Notes under the pieces: model-generated
Told to the model about the DNA's origin: nothing
Databases searched by the model: none
Seen by the model: only the letters and a program-made list of their open reading frames with translations
Shown: positions 9,253 through 18,239 of the stretch, piece after piece
Layout: each line of letters starts with the position of its first letter
Numbering within the stretch: position 1 is the first letter of the stretch
NCBI RefSeq assembly: GCF_016919405.1
Contig: NZ_CP070352.1
Coordinates: 1,364,001-1,428,000, forward strand
Direction: 5' to 3'
Origin: Ensifer sp. PDNC004
GTDB lineage: Bacteria > Pseudomonadota > Alphaproteobacteria > Rhizobiales > Rhizobiaceae
DNA: 64,000 nucleotides
Program-made: the position numbers and the translations under genes

Positions 9253-11535
9253 ATGGCAAGGGGCAGGTTCAATTCGGTTTCGCGTCGGCGAGGCAAAGTC
9301 GCTCTGGCGGGTGTGTCGCTGCTGGCGATGTCCGCCGTAGCGGCGTCGGCGCAGGAGGTGCGCAAGACCAACCGGGTCGAAAGCCCGGCCCGGGCTGAAC
9401 GCAGCTCGGGCGGCGCGACGCAACTGGCCCCTATTGTGGCCGTCGGTCAAACGGGAGGCCAGCCGCCTGAGACCGGCACCATCGGCCAGCCTTCGGCTCC
9501 CTATGCGGGCGGTCAGATGGCGACCGGCGCACGGCTCGGCGCGCTCGGTAACCGTCCTGTCAAGGAAACGCCGTTCAGCATCACCAGCTACACGGACAAG
9601 CTGATCCGCGATCAGCAGGCCCGGTCGATCGCCGACGTCACGCTCAACGATCCGTCCGTGCGCATGGATGCGCCGGCATTCAGCGAGCGCGACTCCTTCT
9701 TCATCCGCGGCTTCTCGGTCACCAACCTGGATACGGCTTACGACGGCCTGTTCTACATCACCAATCCGCGCCGCAGCCCGCTTGAGGGCATCGAGCGGGT
9801 CGAGGTCCTGAAGGGCCCGAGCACCCTGGTCAACGGCGGCGTCGGCCGCGTCGGCGGCACCATCAATCTGGTGCCCAAGCGCGCCGCGGACGAGCCGCTG
9901 ACGCGGCTGACGACGACCTATATGTCGGACTCGCAACTGTGGTCGCACCTCGATGTCGGTCGCCGTTTCGGACCCGAGGGCGAATGGGGCGTCCGTTTCA
10001 ACGGATCCTATCGCGGTGGCGACACGGCGCTTGATCACAACGAGAATGAGATCGGCGTGCTGTCGCTCGGCCTCGACTATCGCGGCGAACGGGTACGCGC
10101 CTCGCTCGACATCAACCACTCCAAGCAGAACATCAATGCGCCGGCCTCGCTGTTCAACGCGGCAGCGCCGGGCATCAAGATCCCGGAAGCGCCGGACGGC
10201 CGGATCAACACGTCCAACCCGTTCGAATACCATGACAGCGAACACAATATGGTCGCTGGCCGCGTCGAGTTCGACGTGCTCGACAACACCACTGTTTACG
10301 CCGCCGGCGGCATCAGCCGCTACCGTGAGGACTTCCTGAGCACGTCCTACACCATTCAAAATCCCAATGGCGATGCGCTGGCCGAGTTCGGCTACAATCC
10401 ACAGGAGATCCAGGGGGTCTCGGGTGAGGTTGGTCTTCGCTCGGAGTTCGATACCGGACCCGTCGGTCATCAGCTCAGCGTTTCTGTGAGCCGAGCGCTC
10501 AATGAGAACAACCGCGGTTATTTCCATCCCGGCAGGCTCGGCTTCAGAAGCTACATGACCAACATCTACAAGCCGGTCTATGTGCCGAGCGATTGGGTGG
10601 ACACGGGCGGGCTGCCGCGCTCGAACGATCTGCACCAGTTCTCGGATCTGCTCGCAACCAGCGTCGCTATCTCCGATACGCTGTCGTTTGCCGACGACAG
10701 GTTCCAGCTGACGGTCGGCGGGCGCTATCAGGAAATGCGCGTGCGCGGCTTCAATACGCGTCCGGGGCCAATCCCGCTGGGTCAGCAGACCTATTTCTAC
10801 GAGGACTCGCGGTTCAGCCCCGCCGTGGCCGCACTTGTCAACGTCACCGACAGTTTTTCGGTCTACGCCAACTACGTGGAAGCGCTGACCGAAGCCCCGA
10901 CGCCGCCTTCGACTGCCACGAACAACAACGAGGTCTTCGCTCCCGTTGTGAACAAGCAGAAGGAAATCGGCTTCAAGTACGATCTCGGCGAGGTGATGTT
11001 GGGCGCAGCGCTGTTCGAGATCAGACAGCCCAACGGTCTGACGACCGGCGGCGTTTTCGCCGTCGACGGCCTGCAGGTCAACCGTGGTCTCGAGCTCTCG
11101 GCCTACGGCGAACCGGTTGACGGTGTTCGCCTGCTCGGCGGGGTCACGTTCATGGACGCTAAGCTCGATAAGGCAGAAAACTCGCGGACAGGCGAGCGGT
11201 TCGATGGCAAGCGCGTTCCCGGCGTTCCGGATGTGGCCGTCAGCCTCTACGGCGAATACGACACGCCCTGGGTCGAGGACCTGACGCTGACGGGCCGCCT
11301 CGTCTATACCGGCAGCACCTACTACGACCAGCGGAACACGCAGAAGGTTTCGGACTGGACACGAGTCGATCTCGGTGCGCGCTATTCCTTCGAGCGGGAA
11401 GGCGGCAAGCCGGTGGAAGTCCGCGCGACCGTGCAGAACGTCTTTGGCGAGAACTACTGGGCCTCGTCGGCTCGAGGCTTCCTCGCCGCCGGCGCGCCGC
11501 GCACCTTCATGGTCTCGACCGCATTTGAATTCTGA
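9253..11535 (+). CDS. TonB-dependent siderophore receptor
   Basis: Outer-membrane ferric-siderophore receptor of 760 residues. A signal peptide (about 1-34, three Arg then a hydrophobic run ending AASAQ) precedes a TonB-box region and a plug domain (about 85-210: VKETPFSITSYT, FIRGF, GIERVEVLKGPSTLVNG, GGTINLVPKR). A 22-stranded barrel runs to a C-terminal Phe (MVSTAFEF). This is the FhuA/FhuE/FoxA-like class. The siderophore is not predictable, and no periplasmic binding protein or ABC permease lies next to it. ATG at 9253 has AGGGG at 9241-9245. The upstream IRO box suggests induction on iron starvation, and a bidirectional terminator follows. Confidence 0.93.
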   Translation: MARGRFNSVSRRRGKVALAGVSLLAMSAVAASAQEVRKTNRVESPARAERSSGGATQLAPIVAVGQTGGQPPETGTIGQPSAPYAGGQMATGARLGALGNRPVKETPFSITSYTDKLIRDQQARSIADVTLNDPSVRMDAPAFSERDSFFIRGFSVTNLDTAYDGLFYITNPRRSPLEGIERVEVLKGPSTLVNGGVGRVGGTINLVPKRAADEPLTRLTTTYMSDSQLWSHLDVGRRFGPEGEWGVRFNGSYRGGDTALDHNENEIGVLSLGLDYRGERVRASLDINHSKQNINAPASLFNAAAPGIKIPEAPDGRINTSNPFEYHDSEHNMVAGRVEFDVLDNTTVYAAGGISRYREDFLSTSYTIQNPNGDALAEFGYNPQEIQGVSGEVGLRSEFDTGPVGHQLSVSVSRALNENNRGYFHPGRLGFRSYMTNIYKPVYVPSDWVDTGGLPRSNDLHQFSDLLATSVAISDTLSFADDRFQLTVGGRYQEMRVRGFNTRPGPIPLGQQTYFYEDSRFSPAVAALVNVTDSFSVYANYVEALTEAPTPPSTATNNNEVFAPVVNKQKEIGFKYDLGEVMLGAALFEIRQPNGLTTGGVFAVDGLQVNRGLELSAYGEPVDGVRLLGGVTFMDAKLDKAENSRTGERFDGKRVPGVPDVAVSLYGEYDTPWVEDLTLTGRLVYTGSTYYDQRNTQKVSDWTRVDLGARYSFEREGGKPVEVRATVQNVFGENYWASSARGFLAAGAPRTFMVSTAFEF

Positions 11536-11555
11536 GCCAGCGGAACTTCAGTCAC

Positions 11556-11590
11556 AAAAAGAAACGGCCGGCATTCGCCGGCCGTTTCTC
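11556..11590. terminator. Bidirectional terminator, perfect 12-bp stem
   Basis: GAAACGGCCGGC (11561-11572), a four-base loop ATTC, and GCCGGCCGTTTC (11577-11588) form a perfect hairpin. AAAAA (11556-11560) lies on the left, giving U residues for the minus strand, and a T-rich end lies on the right. It separates the convergent receptor and aldehyde dehydrogenase genes. Confidence 0.8.
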
Positions 11591-11609
11591 GTTTCAGGAG
11601 ATGTCTAGA

Positions 11610-13151
11610 TCAGGCTTCCGGCGAATAGCCGAAGACGACGGCCGGGTTTTCCGCCGTCTCGACCCAGACGCTCTTCGTCTGGGTATAGGCCATCAGCGCG
11701 TCGCGGCCGGAGGAGCGGCCGTAGCCCGAGCGGCCGAAGCCGCCGAAGGGCGACATGACGCTGATCGTCTTGTAGCCGTTGATCCAGAAGGTACCAGCCC
11801 GCACCTTTGACGCGACCCGGTGGGCGCGGCCGACATCACGGGTCCACACAGCACCGGCAAGGCCGTAGGGGTTGTCGTTGGCGAGGGTCACCGCTTCTTC
11901 CTCGTCGTCGAAGACGGTAACACCGACGACCGGGCCGAAGACCTCTTCGCGGGCGATCGTCATGTCCGGCTTGACGTTGTCGAGAATGGTCGGCGCGAAA
12001 TAGAAGCCGCCGGAGGACTGAAGGGCAGCCGGCTTGGCGCCGCCGGTTGCAAGCGTCGCACCTTCGGCCACGCCCTGCTTGACCATTTCCTCGATCTTTG
12101 CCCATTGGCGGGCGTTGTTGATCGGACCGATCTGCGTCGTATCCAGGTAGGGATCGCCAACGGGGATGCGGGCGGCAGCCTCGGCATAACGCTCGACGAA
12201 CTGCTGGTGCACCGAGCGATGCACGAGCAGGCGCGAGCCGGCAACGCAGCTCTGGCCGGCGCCAGAGAAGATCGCCGATTGGGCGCCGACGATGGCGCGG
12301 TCGATATCGGCATCGGCAAAGACGATGTTGCCGGACTTGCCGCCGAGTTCGAGGATACAGGGCACGACGTTCTTCGCAGCCGCTGCCGCAATGGCCGAAC
12401 CGGCGAGCGCCGAGCCGACGAAAACGACGAGCGCCGTCTTCGGATGGGCGACCATCGCCTGGCCGGCTGTCACGCCTTGCCCGGCGATGACGTTGACGAG
12501 GCCGCGCGGCGCACCGCCCGCCTCGCAGAGCGCACCGAGCACGAGGGTGCTCAGCGGCGTCAGTTCCGACGGCTTGATGACGACGCCGTTGCCTGCGCAG
12601 ATCGCCGGCGCGATCTGCCAGCCGCCGGTAAAGAGCGGTGCGTTCCAGGGGGTGATCTGGGCGACGACGCCGACCGGCTCGTTGCGGGTATAGTTCAGGT
12701 GCGAGGTCGGGACCGGGATCACCTCTCCATGCAGCTTGTCGCACCAGCCGGCATAATATTCGAACATCTCGGCGACGCGCAGCGCCTCGCCGCGGATGTC
12801 GCGGATCGGCCGGCCGGCAGAGCGGCTTTCAAGTTCAGCGATCTCGCCGGCGCGCTCGCGGATCTTGCGGGCGATCTCGTTCATCACCCGGCCGCGCGCC
12901 GAAGCCGTCATCGAAATCCATTCGCGCTGGGCGCGCGCTGCCGCCTGCATCGCCGCGTCAACGACATCAGCGCCGGCATCCTTGAAGTTGGCGAAGATTT
13001 CGCCGGTCGCCGGATCGGTCAGCGCCTGTTCGTCGCCGGAGCCGGGTACCAGCGTGCCGTCGACATAGCTGCCGATCTCGCTGCCGGGGATGAGGCCGTG
13101 GAACAGCGCCCGGATGCGCTCGGCCTTGGCGGGCATGGTCATGTCGTTCAT
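11610..13151 (-). CDS. NAD(P)-dependent aldehyde dehydrogenase
   Basis: Cytosolic aldehyde dehydrogenase of 513 residues oxidising an aldehyde to the carboxylate. The active site is intact, with Glu268 in LELGGKSG and nucleophile Cys302 in GAGQSCVAGSR. The Asn of TPWNAPL and the EEVFGPVV segment are also present. ATG at 13151 has GAAGGGA upstream. It lies 18 bases after the beta-hydroxyacid dehydrogenase gene and is surely co-transcribed, which suggests an alcohol to aldehyde to acid sequence in the catabolic cluster that extends to 17789. The substrate cannot be named; betaine-aldehyde-like or hydroxy-acid semialdehyde substrates are possible. Confidence 0.92.
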   Translation of the reverse strand: MNDMTMPAKAERIRALFHGLIPGSEIGSYVDGTLVPGSGDEQALTDPATGEIFANFKDAGADVVDAAMQAAARAQREWISMTASARGRVMNEIARKIRERAGEIAELESRSAGRPIRDIRGEALRVAEMFEYYAGWCDKLHGEVIPVPTSHLNYTRNEPVGVVAQITPWNAPLFTGGWQIAPAICAGNGVVIKPSELTPLSTLVLGALCEAGGAPRGLVNVIAGQGVTAGQAMVAHPKTALVVFVGSALAGSAIAAAAAKNVVPCILELGGKSGNIVFADADIDRAIVGAQSAIFSGAGQSCVAGSRLLVHRSVHQQFVERYAEAAARIPVGDPYLDTTQIGPINNARQWAKIEEMVKQGVAEGATLATGGAKPAALQSSGGFYFAPTILDNVKPDMTIAREEVFGPVVGVTVFDDEEEAVTLANDNPYGLAGAVWTRDVGRAHRVASKVRAGTFWINGYKTISVMSPFGGFGRSGYGRSSGRDALMAYTQTKSVWVETAENPAVVFGYSPEA

Positions 13152-13169
13152 CGTCGTTCCCTTCAGGTC

Positions 13170-14054
13170 TCAGTTGTCGTTGGCCACGGGGCGGAAGGCG
13201 CCCATGCGGGTGAAGTCTTCGGCGTTGTCGAGCGGGCTTTCGGCCCAGAGCTTGGCGACGGCGCTTGTCAGCGGAAGCTCGGCGCCGGTGCGCGCCGCAA
13301 GCTCGCTGGCAAGCCGCACGTCCTTGCGCATCAGGCCCATGGTGAAGCCGCTGTCGAAGCGGCCGTTCATCACCCAGGTCGGGAAATGCACTTCGCTGAT
13401 CATCGACTTGCCGGAGGCAGCGTTCAGCACTTTCAGCGCCTCTTCGGCATCGAGCCCGGCGGCAAGCGCCAGCTTCAGCCCTTCGCCCGTCGTCACCATA
13501 TGGGCCGCGGCAAGCAGGTTGTTGACGAGCTTGGCGACGTTGCCGGCGCCGCTCGGGCCGACATGCAGGGCCTTGGCCGACATCGCGTCGATGACCGGAC
13601 CGGCAATGGCGACATCCTGATAGCTGCCGCCGATCATCATCGTCAGCTTGCCGTTTGCGGCACCCGCCGGTCCGCCGGAGACGGGCGCGTCGATGAAGCC
13701 GTGGCCGAGACCGGCAAGGGCGGCAGCGAGATCACGCGAGACATCCGGCTCGGAGGTCGATGTGTCGATGATGACGACCCGCCGACCGGCCTCCTTCAGC
13801 GTCTCCAGATTGGCCTCGACGACGGCTGCCACGTCCTTGGCGGTCGGCAGCGAGAAGACGATGAAATCGGTGTCGAAGAAGACCTCAGCGAGGGAGGTCA
13901 CCGGGGTCACCCCGCCATCGGCGGCGAGCACTCGGCGTGCGTCGGAAAGGTCGAAGCCCTTGACGGAAAAGCCTTTTCCGGCGAGCGTCGTCGCCATGCC
14001 GAGCCCCATGGCGCCCAGTCCCACCACGCCCACTGTCGTTCGTTCCGCCGTCAT
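13170..14054 (-). CDS. Beta-hydroxyacid dehydrogenase (3-hydroxyisobutyrate/threonate type)
   Basis: NAD(P)-dependent dehydrogenase of 294 residues. The Rossmann motif VGLGAMGLGMA is at residues 11-21, the substrate motif DAPVSGGPAGA at 122-132 and the catalytic Lys at about 175 in GNVAKLVNN, all as in 3-hydroxyisobutyrate, tartronate-semialdehyde and L-threonate dehydrogenases. The family predicts oxidation of a 3-hydroxy acid to a semialdehyde, which the adjacent aldehyde dehydrogenase could then oxidise. ATG at 14054 has GAGGG upstream. A gap of about 175 bases separates it from the LysR gene upstream, so it may have its own promoter. Confidence 0.88.
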   Translation of the reverse strand: MTAERTTVGVVGLGAMGLGMATTLAGKGFSVKGFDLSDARRVLAADGGVTPVTSLAEVFFDTDFIVFSLPTAKDVAAVVEANLETLKEAGRRVVIIDTSTSEPDVSRDLAAALAGLGHGFIDAPVSGGPAGAANGKLTMMIGGSYQDVAIAGPVIDAMSAKALHVGPSGAGNVAKLVNNLLAAAHMVTTGEGLKLALAAGLDAEEALKVLNAASGKSMISEVHFPTWVMNGRFDSGFTMGLMRKDVRLASELAARTGAELPLTSAVAKLWAESPLDNAEDFTRMGAFRPVANDN

Positions 14055-14230
14055 GATCCGCTTACCCTCGTATGATCAGATTGATCCGGAGAAGGTGGCA
14101 CGCGGGCTGGTGAGCGGGTAGACGGCGCGCCTGGTACAATGCGTTGCTGGCGTGGCAACGTCTGGAGGGCCAACGGCGACGGGGCAGGCGCGCGTCAGCG
14201 GCACGCGGGTTCATAGGGCCGGGAAGCTGC

Positions 14231-15148
14231 CTAGGAGCGGAAGGACTGCATTTCCTGTGCAAGGTGCTGGCCGAGCTTTTCGACCGACAGTGGCAGGCGG
14301 CGGTGCGCCCGCACCATCAGATGCGCGCTCGCCTCGCTCAGCAGCGGATCGGCGAGGTCGATCGCCTGCATGGAGCCGCGCGCGATTTCGACAGTGACGG
14401 ACGTGCGCGGGAGGAAGGTGACGCCAAGGTTTGCTGCGACGAAGCGGCGGAGCACCTCGATCGAATGGGTTTCGAGCAACGGCGCCAGCGCCAGCCCCGC
14501 ATCGGCCGCCACGCGCGCCACCAGTTGGGTCACGCCATTGCCCTTGCCGAGCAAGGCGCAGGGGAAGGCGAGGCAATCGGCAAGTTTCAGGATGCCGCGC
14601 TCTGACAGCGGATGGCCCGCCGGCACGATGACGCAGAGCGGCTGGCGCGCAATCGCCAGCGCCCGGATGCGCGGCTCGGTCAGGGGATTGTAGGCGATGC
14701 CGATATCCGCATCGCTGTTGGCGATGGCGTCAACCACGTCTTCGGTGCTGCCGAGCTCGACGATGTAGCGCACATAGGAATGCGCCTTCGAAAACGACGA
14801 GAGCCCGTGCTCCACCAGATCGGCCATGAAGCCTTCGCCGCAGCGAATGCGGATGCGGGTCTGCTGCACGCCGCGGATCTGGTCGAGCTGCTCGGCGAGC
14901 AGCCCGTTGTCCTCGAGCACCCGTTTGCCGTGTTCGAGCACCAGTTCACCGGCGTCGGTCAAAACCGTGCCGCGGGCGGTGCGCTCGAAGAGGGACAGGC
15001 CTATGTCGCGTTCGGTGTCGGCAATCTGGCGGCTGACGACCGATGGCGCCAGCCCCATATGCTCCGCAGCGCCCCGGATCGAGCCGATGCGCGCAACCGC
15101 CATAAAGATCCTGAGCGCTTTCGCGTCGAGTACGTCCATGGTGGTCAT
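14231..15148 (-). CDS. LysR-family transcriptional regulator
   Basis: Regulator of 305 residues with an N-terminal winged helix-turn-helix (about 8-67: ALRIFMAVARIGSIRGAAEHM, PSVVSRQIADTE, SLFERTARGTVLT) and a periplasmic-binding-protein-like effector domain from about 95. It lies inside the minus-strand cluster, 24 bases after the M20 amidohydrolase gene and upstream of the two dehydrogenases. It probably senses the cluster's substrate. The start may be ATG 15148 or ATG 15139, as neither has a strong ribosome site. Unlike many LysR genes it is not divergent from its presumed targets. Confidence 0.9.
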   Translation of the reverse strand: MTTMDVLDAKALRIFMAVARIGSIRGAAEHMGLAPSVVSRQIADTERDIGLSLFERTARGTVLTDAGELVLEHGKRVLEDNGLLAEQLDQIRGVQQTRIRIRCGEGFMADLVEHGLSSFSKAHSYVRYIVELGSTEDVVDAIANSDADIGIAYNPLTEPRIRALAIARQPLCVIVPAGHPLSERGILKLADCLAFPCALLGKGNGVTQLVARVAADAGLALAPLLETHSIEVLRRFVAANLGVTFLPRTSVTVEIARGSMQAIDLADPLLSEASAHLMVRAHRRLPLSVEKLGQHLAQEMQSFRS

Positions 15149-15172
15149 GGATGCGACGGAATCCCTTTGGGG

Positions 15173-16330
15173 TCAACGACCAAGCGAGGTCGCAATCAGG
15201 CGTGTCCAGAGGTTTACGCCCTGGCCGATGATCGCATCGTTAAAATCGTAGTGCGGCGAGTGCAGGCCGGGGTTAGGGCCTTCGCGTCTTGCGCCGAGCC
15301 AGAGGTAGCAGCCGGGGCGTTCGTCGAGCATGAAGGCGAAGTCTTCCGCCGCCATGCTGGGGGCCGCGTCGACGACGGTCAAGGCAGGGTCCGCAGCGGC
15401 GACCGAGCGGGCGAGCGCGGCGGCCGCCGGATCGTTGATGGTTGCGGGGTAGCGGCGCTGATAGTCGAGTTCGGCCTTGCAGCCGAGGCCCTCCGCGAGT
15501 GCGGTGACGAGCGTGCGCATGCGGCTTTCGAGCGTATCGCCTACCGCCTTGTCGAACCAGCGCGTGGTGCCGCGGATCACGGCTTTCTCCGGGATCACGT
15601 TCCAGGCGTCGCCACCGTGGATCTGCGTGACGGAGACGACGGCGGCTTCGAGCGGCGAGACGTTGCGGCTGGCAATTGTCTGCAAGGCCGTGACGATCTG
15701 GGCGCTCGCGACCAACGGGTCGGCGCCCTCATGCGGCATCGCTCCATGGGCGCCGCGACCGGTGATAGTGATCTCGAAGACGCCGAAGGCGGCCATCATC
15801 GCATCGTCGCGGGCAACCACCGAGCCGACGTCGAGCGCCGGCCAGTTGTGCAGCGCATAAACGGCATCGGCGGGGAAATCGCGGAAGAGGCCGTCGGCGA
15901 CCATGACGCGGGCGCCGCCCTCGGCCTCTTCGGCCGGCTGGAAGATGAAGTGCACGGTGCCGTCGAAATCCATCTCGCTTGCCTGCCGGGCGGCGGCAAG
16001 CAGCATGGCGACGTGGCCGTCGTGGCCGCAGGCGTGCATCTTGCCCGTCGTCTTCGAGGCGTAGGCAGCGCCGCTCGTCTCGACGATCGGCAAGGCGTCC
16101 ATATCGGCGCGAATGGCGATCGATCGGTTCGATGTGCCACGCCTGAGCGTGCCGACAACCCCGGTGCCGCCATAACCGTCCTTCACGGCAATGCCCCATT
16201 CGGCAAGCCGGCCGGCGATGAAGGCCGCGGTCTGGCGTTCCTCGAAGGCAAGCTCGGGATGGGCATGCAGGTGATGACGCCAGCGGATCGTTTCCTCGAT
16301 GCGCTCGGGGCTGATGTCGTGGCGTATCAT
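15173..16330 (-). CDS. M20 (peptidase D subfamily) amidohydrolase
   Basis: Metal-dependent amidohydrolase of 385 residues, hippurate hydrolase/IAA-amino acid hydrolase type, releasing an acid or amine from an N-acyl or amide substrate. Metal-site motifs are present: RADMDALP near 75-82, HACGHDGH at 99-106 and the catalytic glutamates in QPAEEAEGG. The dimerisation domain begins near ITITGRGAHGA. ATG at 16330 follows AGGAC by a good spacing. It lies between a putative two-subunit transporter and the LysR gene, suggesting import followed by hydrolysis of an N-acylated compound. It shares about the same architecture as the M20 enzyme at 35498 but sits in a different cluster. Confidence 0.9.
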   Translation of the reverse strand: MIRHDISPERIEETIRWRHHLHAHPELAFEERQTAAFIAGRLAEWGIAVKDGYGGTGVVGTLRRGTSNRSIAIRADMDALPIVETSGAAYASKTTGKMHACGHDGHVAMLLAAARQASEMDFDGTVHFIFQPAEEAEGGARVMVADGLFRDFPADAVYALHNWPALDVGSVVARDDAMMAAFGVFEITITGRGAHGAMPHEGADPLVASAQIVTALQTIASRNVSPLEAAVVSVTQIHGGDAWNVIPEKAVIRGTTRWFDKAVGDTLESRMRTLVTALAEGLGCKAELDYQRRYPATINDPAAAALARSVAAADPALTVVDAAPSMAAEDFAFMLDERPGCYLWLGARREGPNPGLHSPHYDFNDAIIGQGVNLWTRLIATSLGR

Positions 16331-16442
16331 GGCGTGCGTCCTGTCATTAGAGGGATGGCCGGCCGCAGAGCGGCCGACCCTTTTTTGCACAGTTCCGGAC
16401 GGAAAACCGCTTCGCAGTTCTCCCTGGAATTGCGCGCCCGCG

Positions 16443-16955
16443 TTATTGGCCGAGGCGCAGGAAGAGATCGGCGACGACGACCGAGCCCATATAAGTGCCG
16501 ACCATCACGCAGATCGCGACGATGACGATCTTCCAGCCGGAGCGGCGGGCGATCGCGAATTCGCTCGCGGTCAAAGCCAGGCCGCCATAGGCTAGCGCCG
16601 GGGTCGCCAGTGCAAGGAAGTTGAGGTGCTCGACCTGCTCACTGACCCAGGCTGCACCCGGAACGCCCGGGATGGTGATGAGGATCGCGATCAGCGAAAC
16701 CCAGGCGACGCTTGGGAGGTAGAAGGGCACGAAGCGGGCGAGCGCCAGGCCGACGATGCAGGCGGCATAGAGCGTCGCCATGCCCGGCAGTGCGGTGAGC
16801 GGCGAGGTGCCGGTACCGACCCAGTTGGCGACGAGGCCGATGGCACAGGCGATGATCAGCAGGCCCGCATGGCCGACGACGTCGAGCTTGCGCTCGTCCT
16901 CCGGGTTCAGCGGGAGATCGTCGGCGTAGTTGGCGGAAGTGTTCTGGTTGGTCAT
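16443..16955 (-). CDS. Small integral membrane protein paired with DUF3100 protein
   Basis: Predicted membrane protein of 170 residues with about five hydrophobic segments (for example LLIIACAIGLVANWVG, VAWVSLIAILITIPG, GWKIVIVAICVMVGTYMG) after a charged 25-residue N-terminus. It begins 15 bases after the DUF3100 gene (GGGAGAG ribosome site), so both are translated from one message. I do not recognise it as a named family. Its position between the DUF3100 protein and an amidohydrolase suggests the small subunit of a transporter, which is inference. Confidence 0.7.
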   Translation of the reverse strand: MTNQNTSANYADDLPLNPEDERKLDVVGHAGLLIIACAIGLVANWVGTGTSPLTALPGMATLYAACIVGLALARFVPFYLPSVAWVSLIAILITIPGVPGAAWVSEQVEHLNFLALATPALAYGGLALTASEFAIARRSGWKIVIVAICVMVGTYMGSVVVADLFLRLGQ

Positions 16956-16970
16956 GGTTCTCTCTCCCGA

Positions 16971-17789
16971 TCAGGCTGCGGTACGACGCTCGGACGGGCG
17001 CGCCTTGTTGTAGAGCCACTCCGTCAAGGGCAGCGCGACGAACATGCCGACATAAAGCCCGGTGGCGTAGGTCAGGATGTTGCTGGCGGCGGCGAGCGCG
17101 AGAATGATGTCCTTCTGGTCCGGCACGGCGGCGACAAGGCCACCGGTGCAGGCGGCGAGCATCGAGCCGGAGCCGACGCCGCAGGACATGGCGAGCGCGC
17201 GCACGTCGAAGATGCCGAGGCCATGCACGATCGGCGGCATGATGGCGAAGACGAAGGTGCCAATCAGCGTGCCAGTCGCGTAGACGCCCATGGCGCCGGC
17301 ACCTTCCGGCGAGTTGAGGCCGTATTTGTCGGCGATCAGCGCGATGTTCGGCTCGCGGTCGATCGAATAGGTGGCGCCGACGGCTTCACGGCCCATCTTG
17401 AGAAGAAACACTGCGACCGGGAAGGCGACCATGATCGTGCCGAGATTGCCGAGTTCCTGCAGCACCAGCGCCGGGCCGGCCTCGATGATCTGCGAAATCT
17501 GCGGGCCGACCGTCGTTCCGAACTTGGCGATGAACGGCATGATGGCAACGGTGATCATCGCGCCGGAAAGCTTGACCGCGTCGCGCGACAGGAACTTGCC
17601 GGTCGCCTTGAAAATGGCCGGATTGAAGGCGATGCCGAGCGCGAAGGCGTAAAGGATCGGCAGGAAGATGACGGTGCCGATGCCGATCGGCAGGCGCTGA
17701 ATGCCGATCAGCTCGGAGACGATGACGATCGCCAGCACAAGGATATGGAGATAGAGCGCGCCCGAGGCGGCTCCGGTTTTCCCGGTCAT
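16971..17789 (-). CDS. DUF3100-like multi-spanning membrane protein
   Basis: Membrane protein of 272 residues with roughly eight hydrophobic segments and conserved small-residue loops (GVGSGSMLAACTGGL, ATGTLIGTFVFAIMPP). It resembles the DUF3100 family, which has no established function. ATG at 17789 is chosen because AGAGGAG precedes it; an upstream in-frame extension to 17933 has no such signal. It is the first gene of the minus-strand cluster and probably defines its promoter in the divergent region 17790-18239. A role in importing the amidohydrolase substrate is inferred from position only. Confidence 0.75.
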   Translation of the reverse strand: MTGKTGAASGALYLHILVLAIVIVSELIGIQRLPIGIGTVIFLPILYAFALGIAFNPAIFKATGKFLSRDAVKLSGAMITVAIMPFIAKFGTTVGPQISQIIEAGPALVLQELGNLGTIMVAFPVAVFLLKMGREAVGATYSIDREPNIALIADKYGLNSPEGAGAMGVYATGTLIGTFVFAIMPPIVHGLGIFDVRALAMSCGVGSGSMLAACTGGLVAAVPDQKDIILALAAASNILTYATGLYVGMFVALPLTEWLYNKARPSERRTAA

Positions 17790-18239
17790 GATGTTCTCCT
17801 CTGGTTGGGAGCCAGTTGTTGTTCTTTGCCCAGCGTTCAGAGTAGGCGGTGAGGGCAAATTGCGGCTAGCCGGCCGGCGAGCAACGAAGTGTTGCGATTT
17901 GAGCAACGGGCGGGCCGCTGTTCGGGCGGCCATCGGGATCGATCCCTGAGCGCCTTCGTGTCATGGCGTCATTCCTGCAGTTCATTCCAGTTGGCGCAAC
18001 GACGAATCGTCAACGCCTCTGCCCTTGCTGTCGCACAGCGGGGAGGGGCAGCCAAGCGCTATTGGCTTCTTTCGGCGAGAGACTTGCCGAAGTCCATTCC
18101 GCCTGCGCCCACGCTCTCCATCATCTCCTTGATCCTCCCGGCGACGGAAAACGAGAGCCAACAAAATTCCCTGAAAACCCCCATTGAAATCGATTACATT
18201 TTCTGGCTTCATGGTTTTCGCAAGATCTGGGAGGATTTG
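17790..18239. other. Divergent regulatory region between DUF3100 cluster and CUT2 sugar operon
   Basis: About 450 bases with outward-facing starts. It holds the LacI-type operator at 18185-18198, close to the sugar-binding-protein gene. An upstream in-frame extension of that gene runs through this region, but GGGAGG at 18229-18234 fixes the start at 18240. No other element is clear. Confidence 0.5.
18185..18198 (+). promoter_or_regulatory. LacI-family operator (CG-centred palindrome)
   Basis: TGAAATCGATTACA is a CG-centred near-palindrome (six of seven base pairs), the usual form of a LacI-family operator. It is 42 bases before the start of the CUT2 binding protein, where a repressor would block transcription. 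The likely ligand is the LacI protein encoded at the operon's distal end (22872-23891). Confidence 0.55.

Noticed and set aside
11820..14075. 751-codon plus-strand open frame opposite the two dehydrogenases
   Set aside because: Spans two recognised minus-strand genes and the gap between them; composition is His/Asp/Gly/Arg-rich shadow sequence.
14612..16525. 637-codon plus-strand open frame opposite the LysR and amidohydrolase genes
   Set aside because: Shadow of the minus-strand genes; no start signal and no family resemblance.
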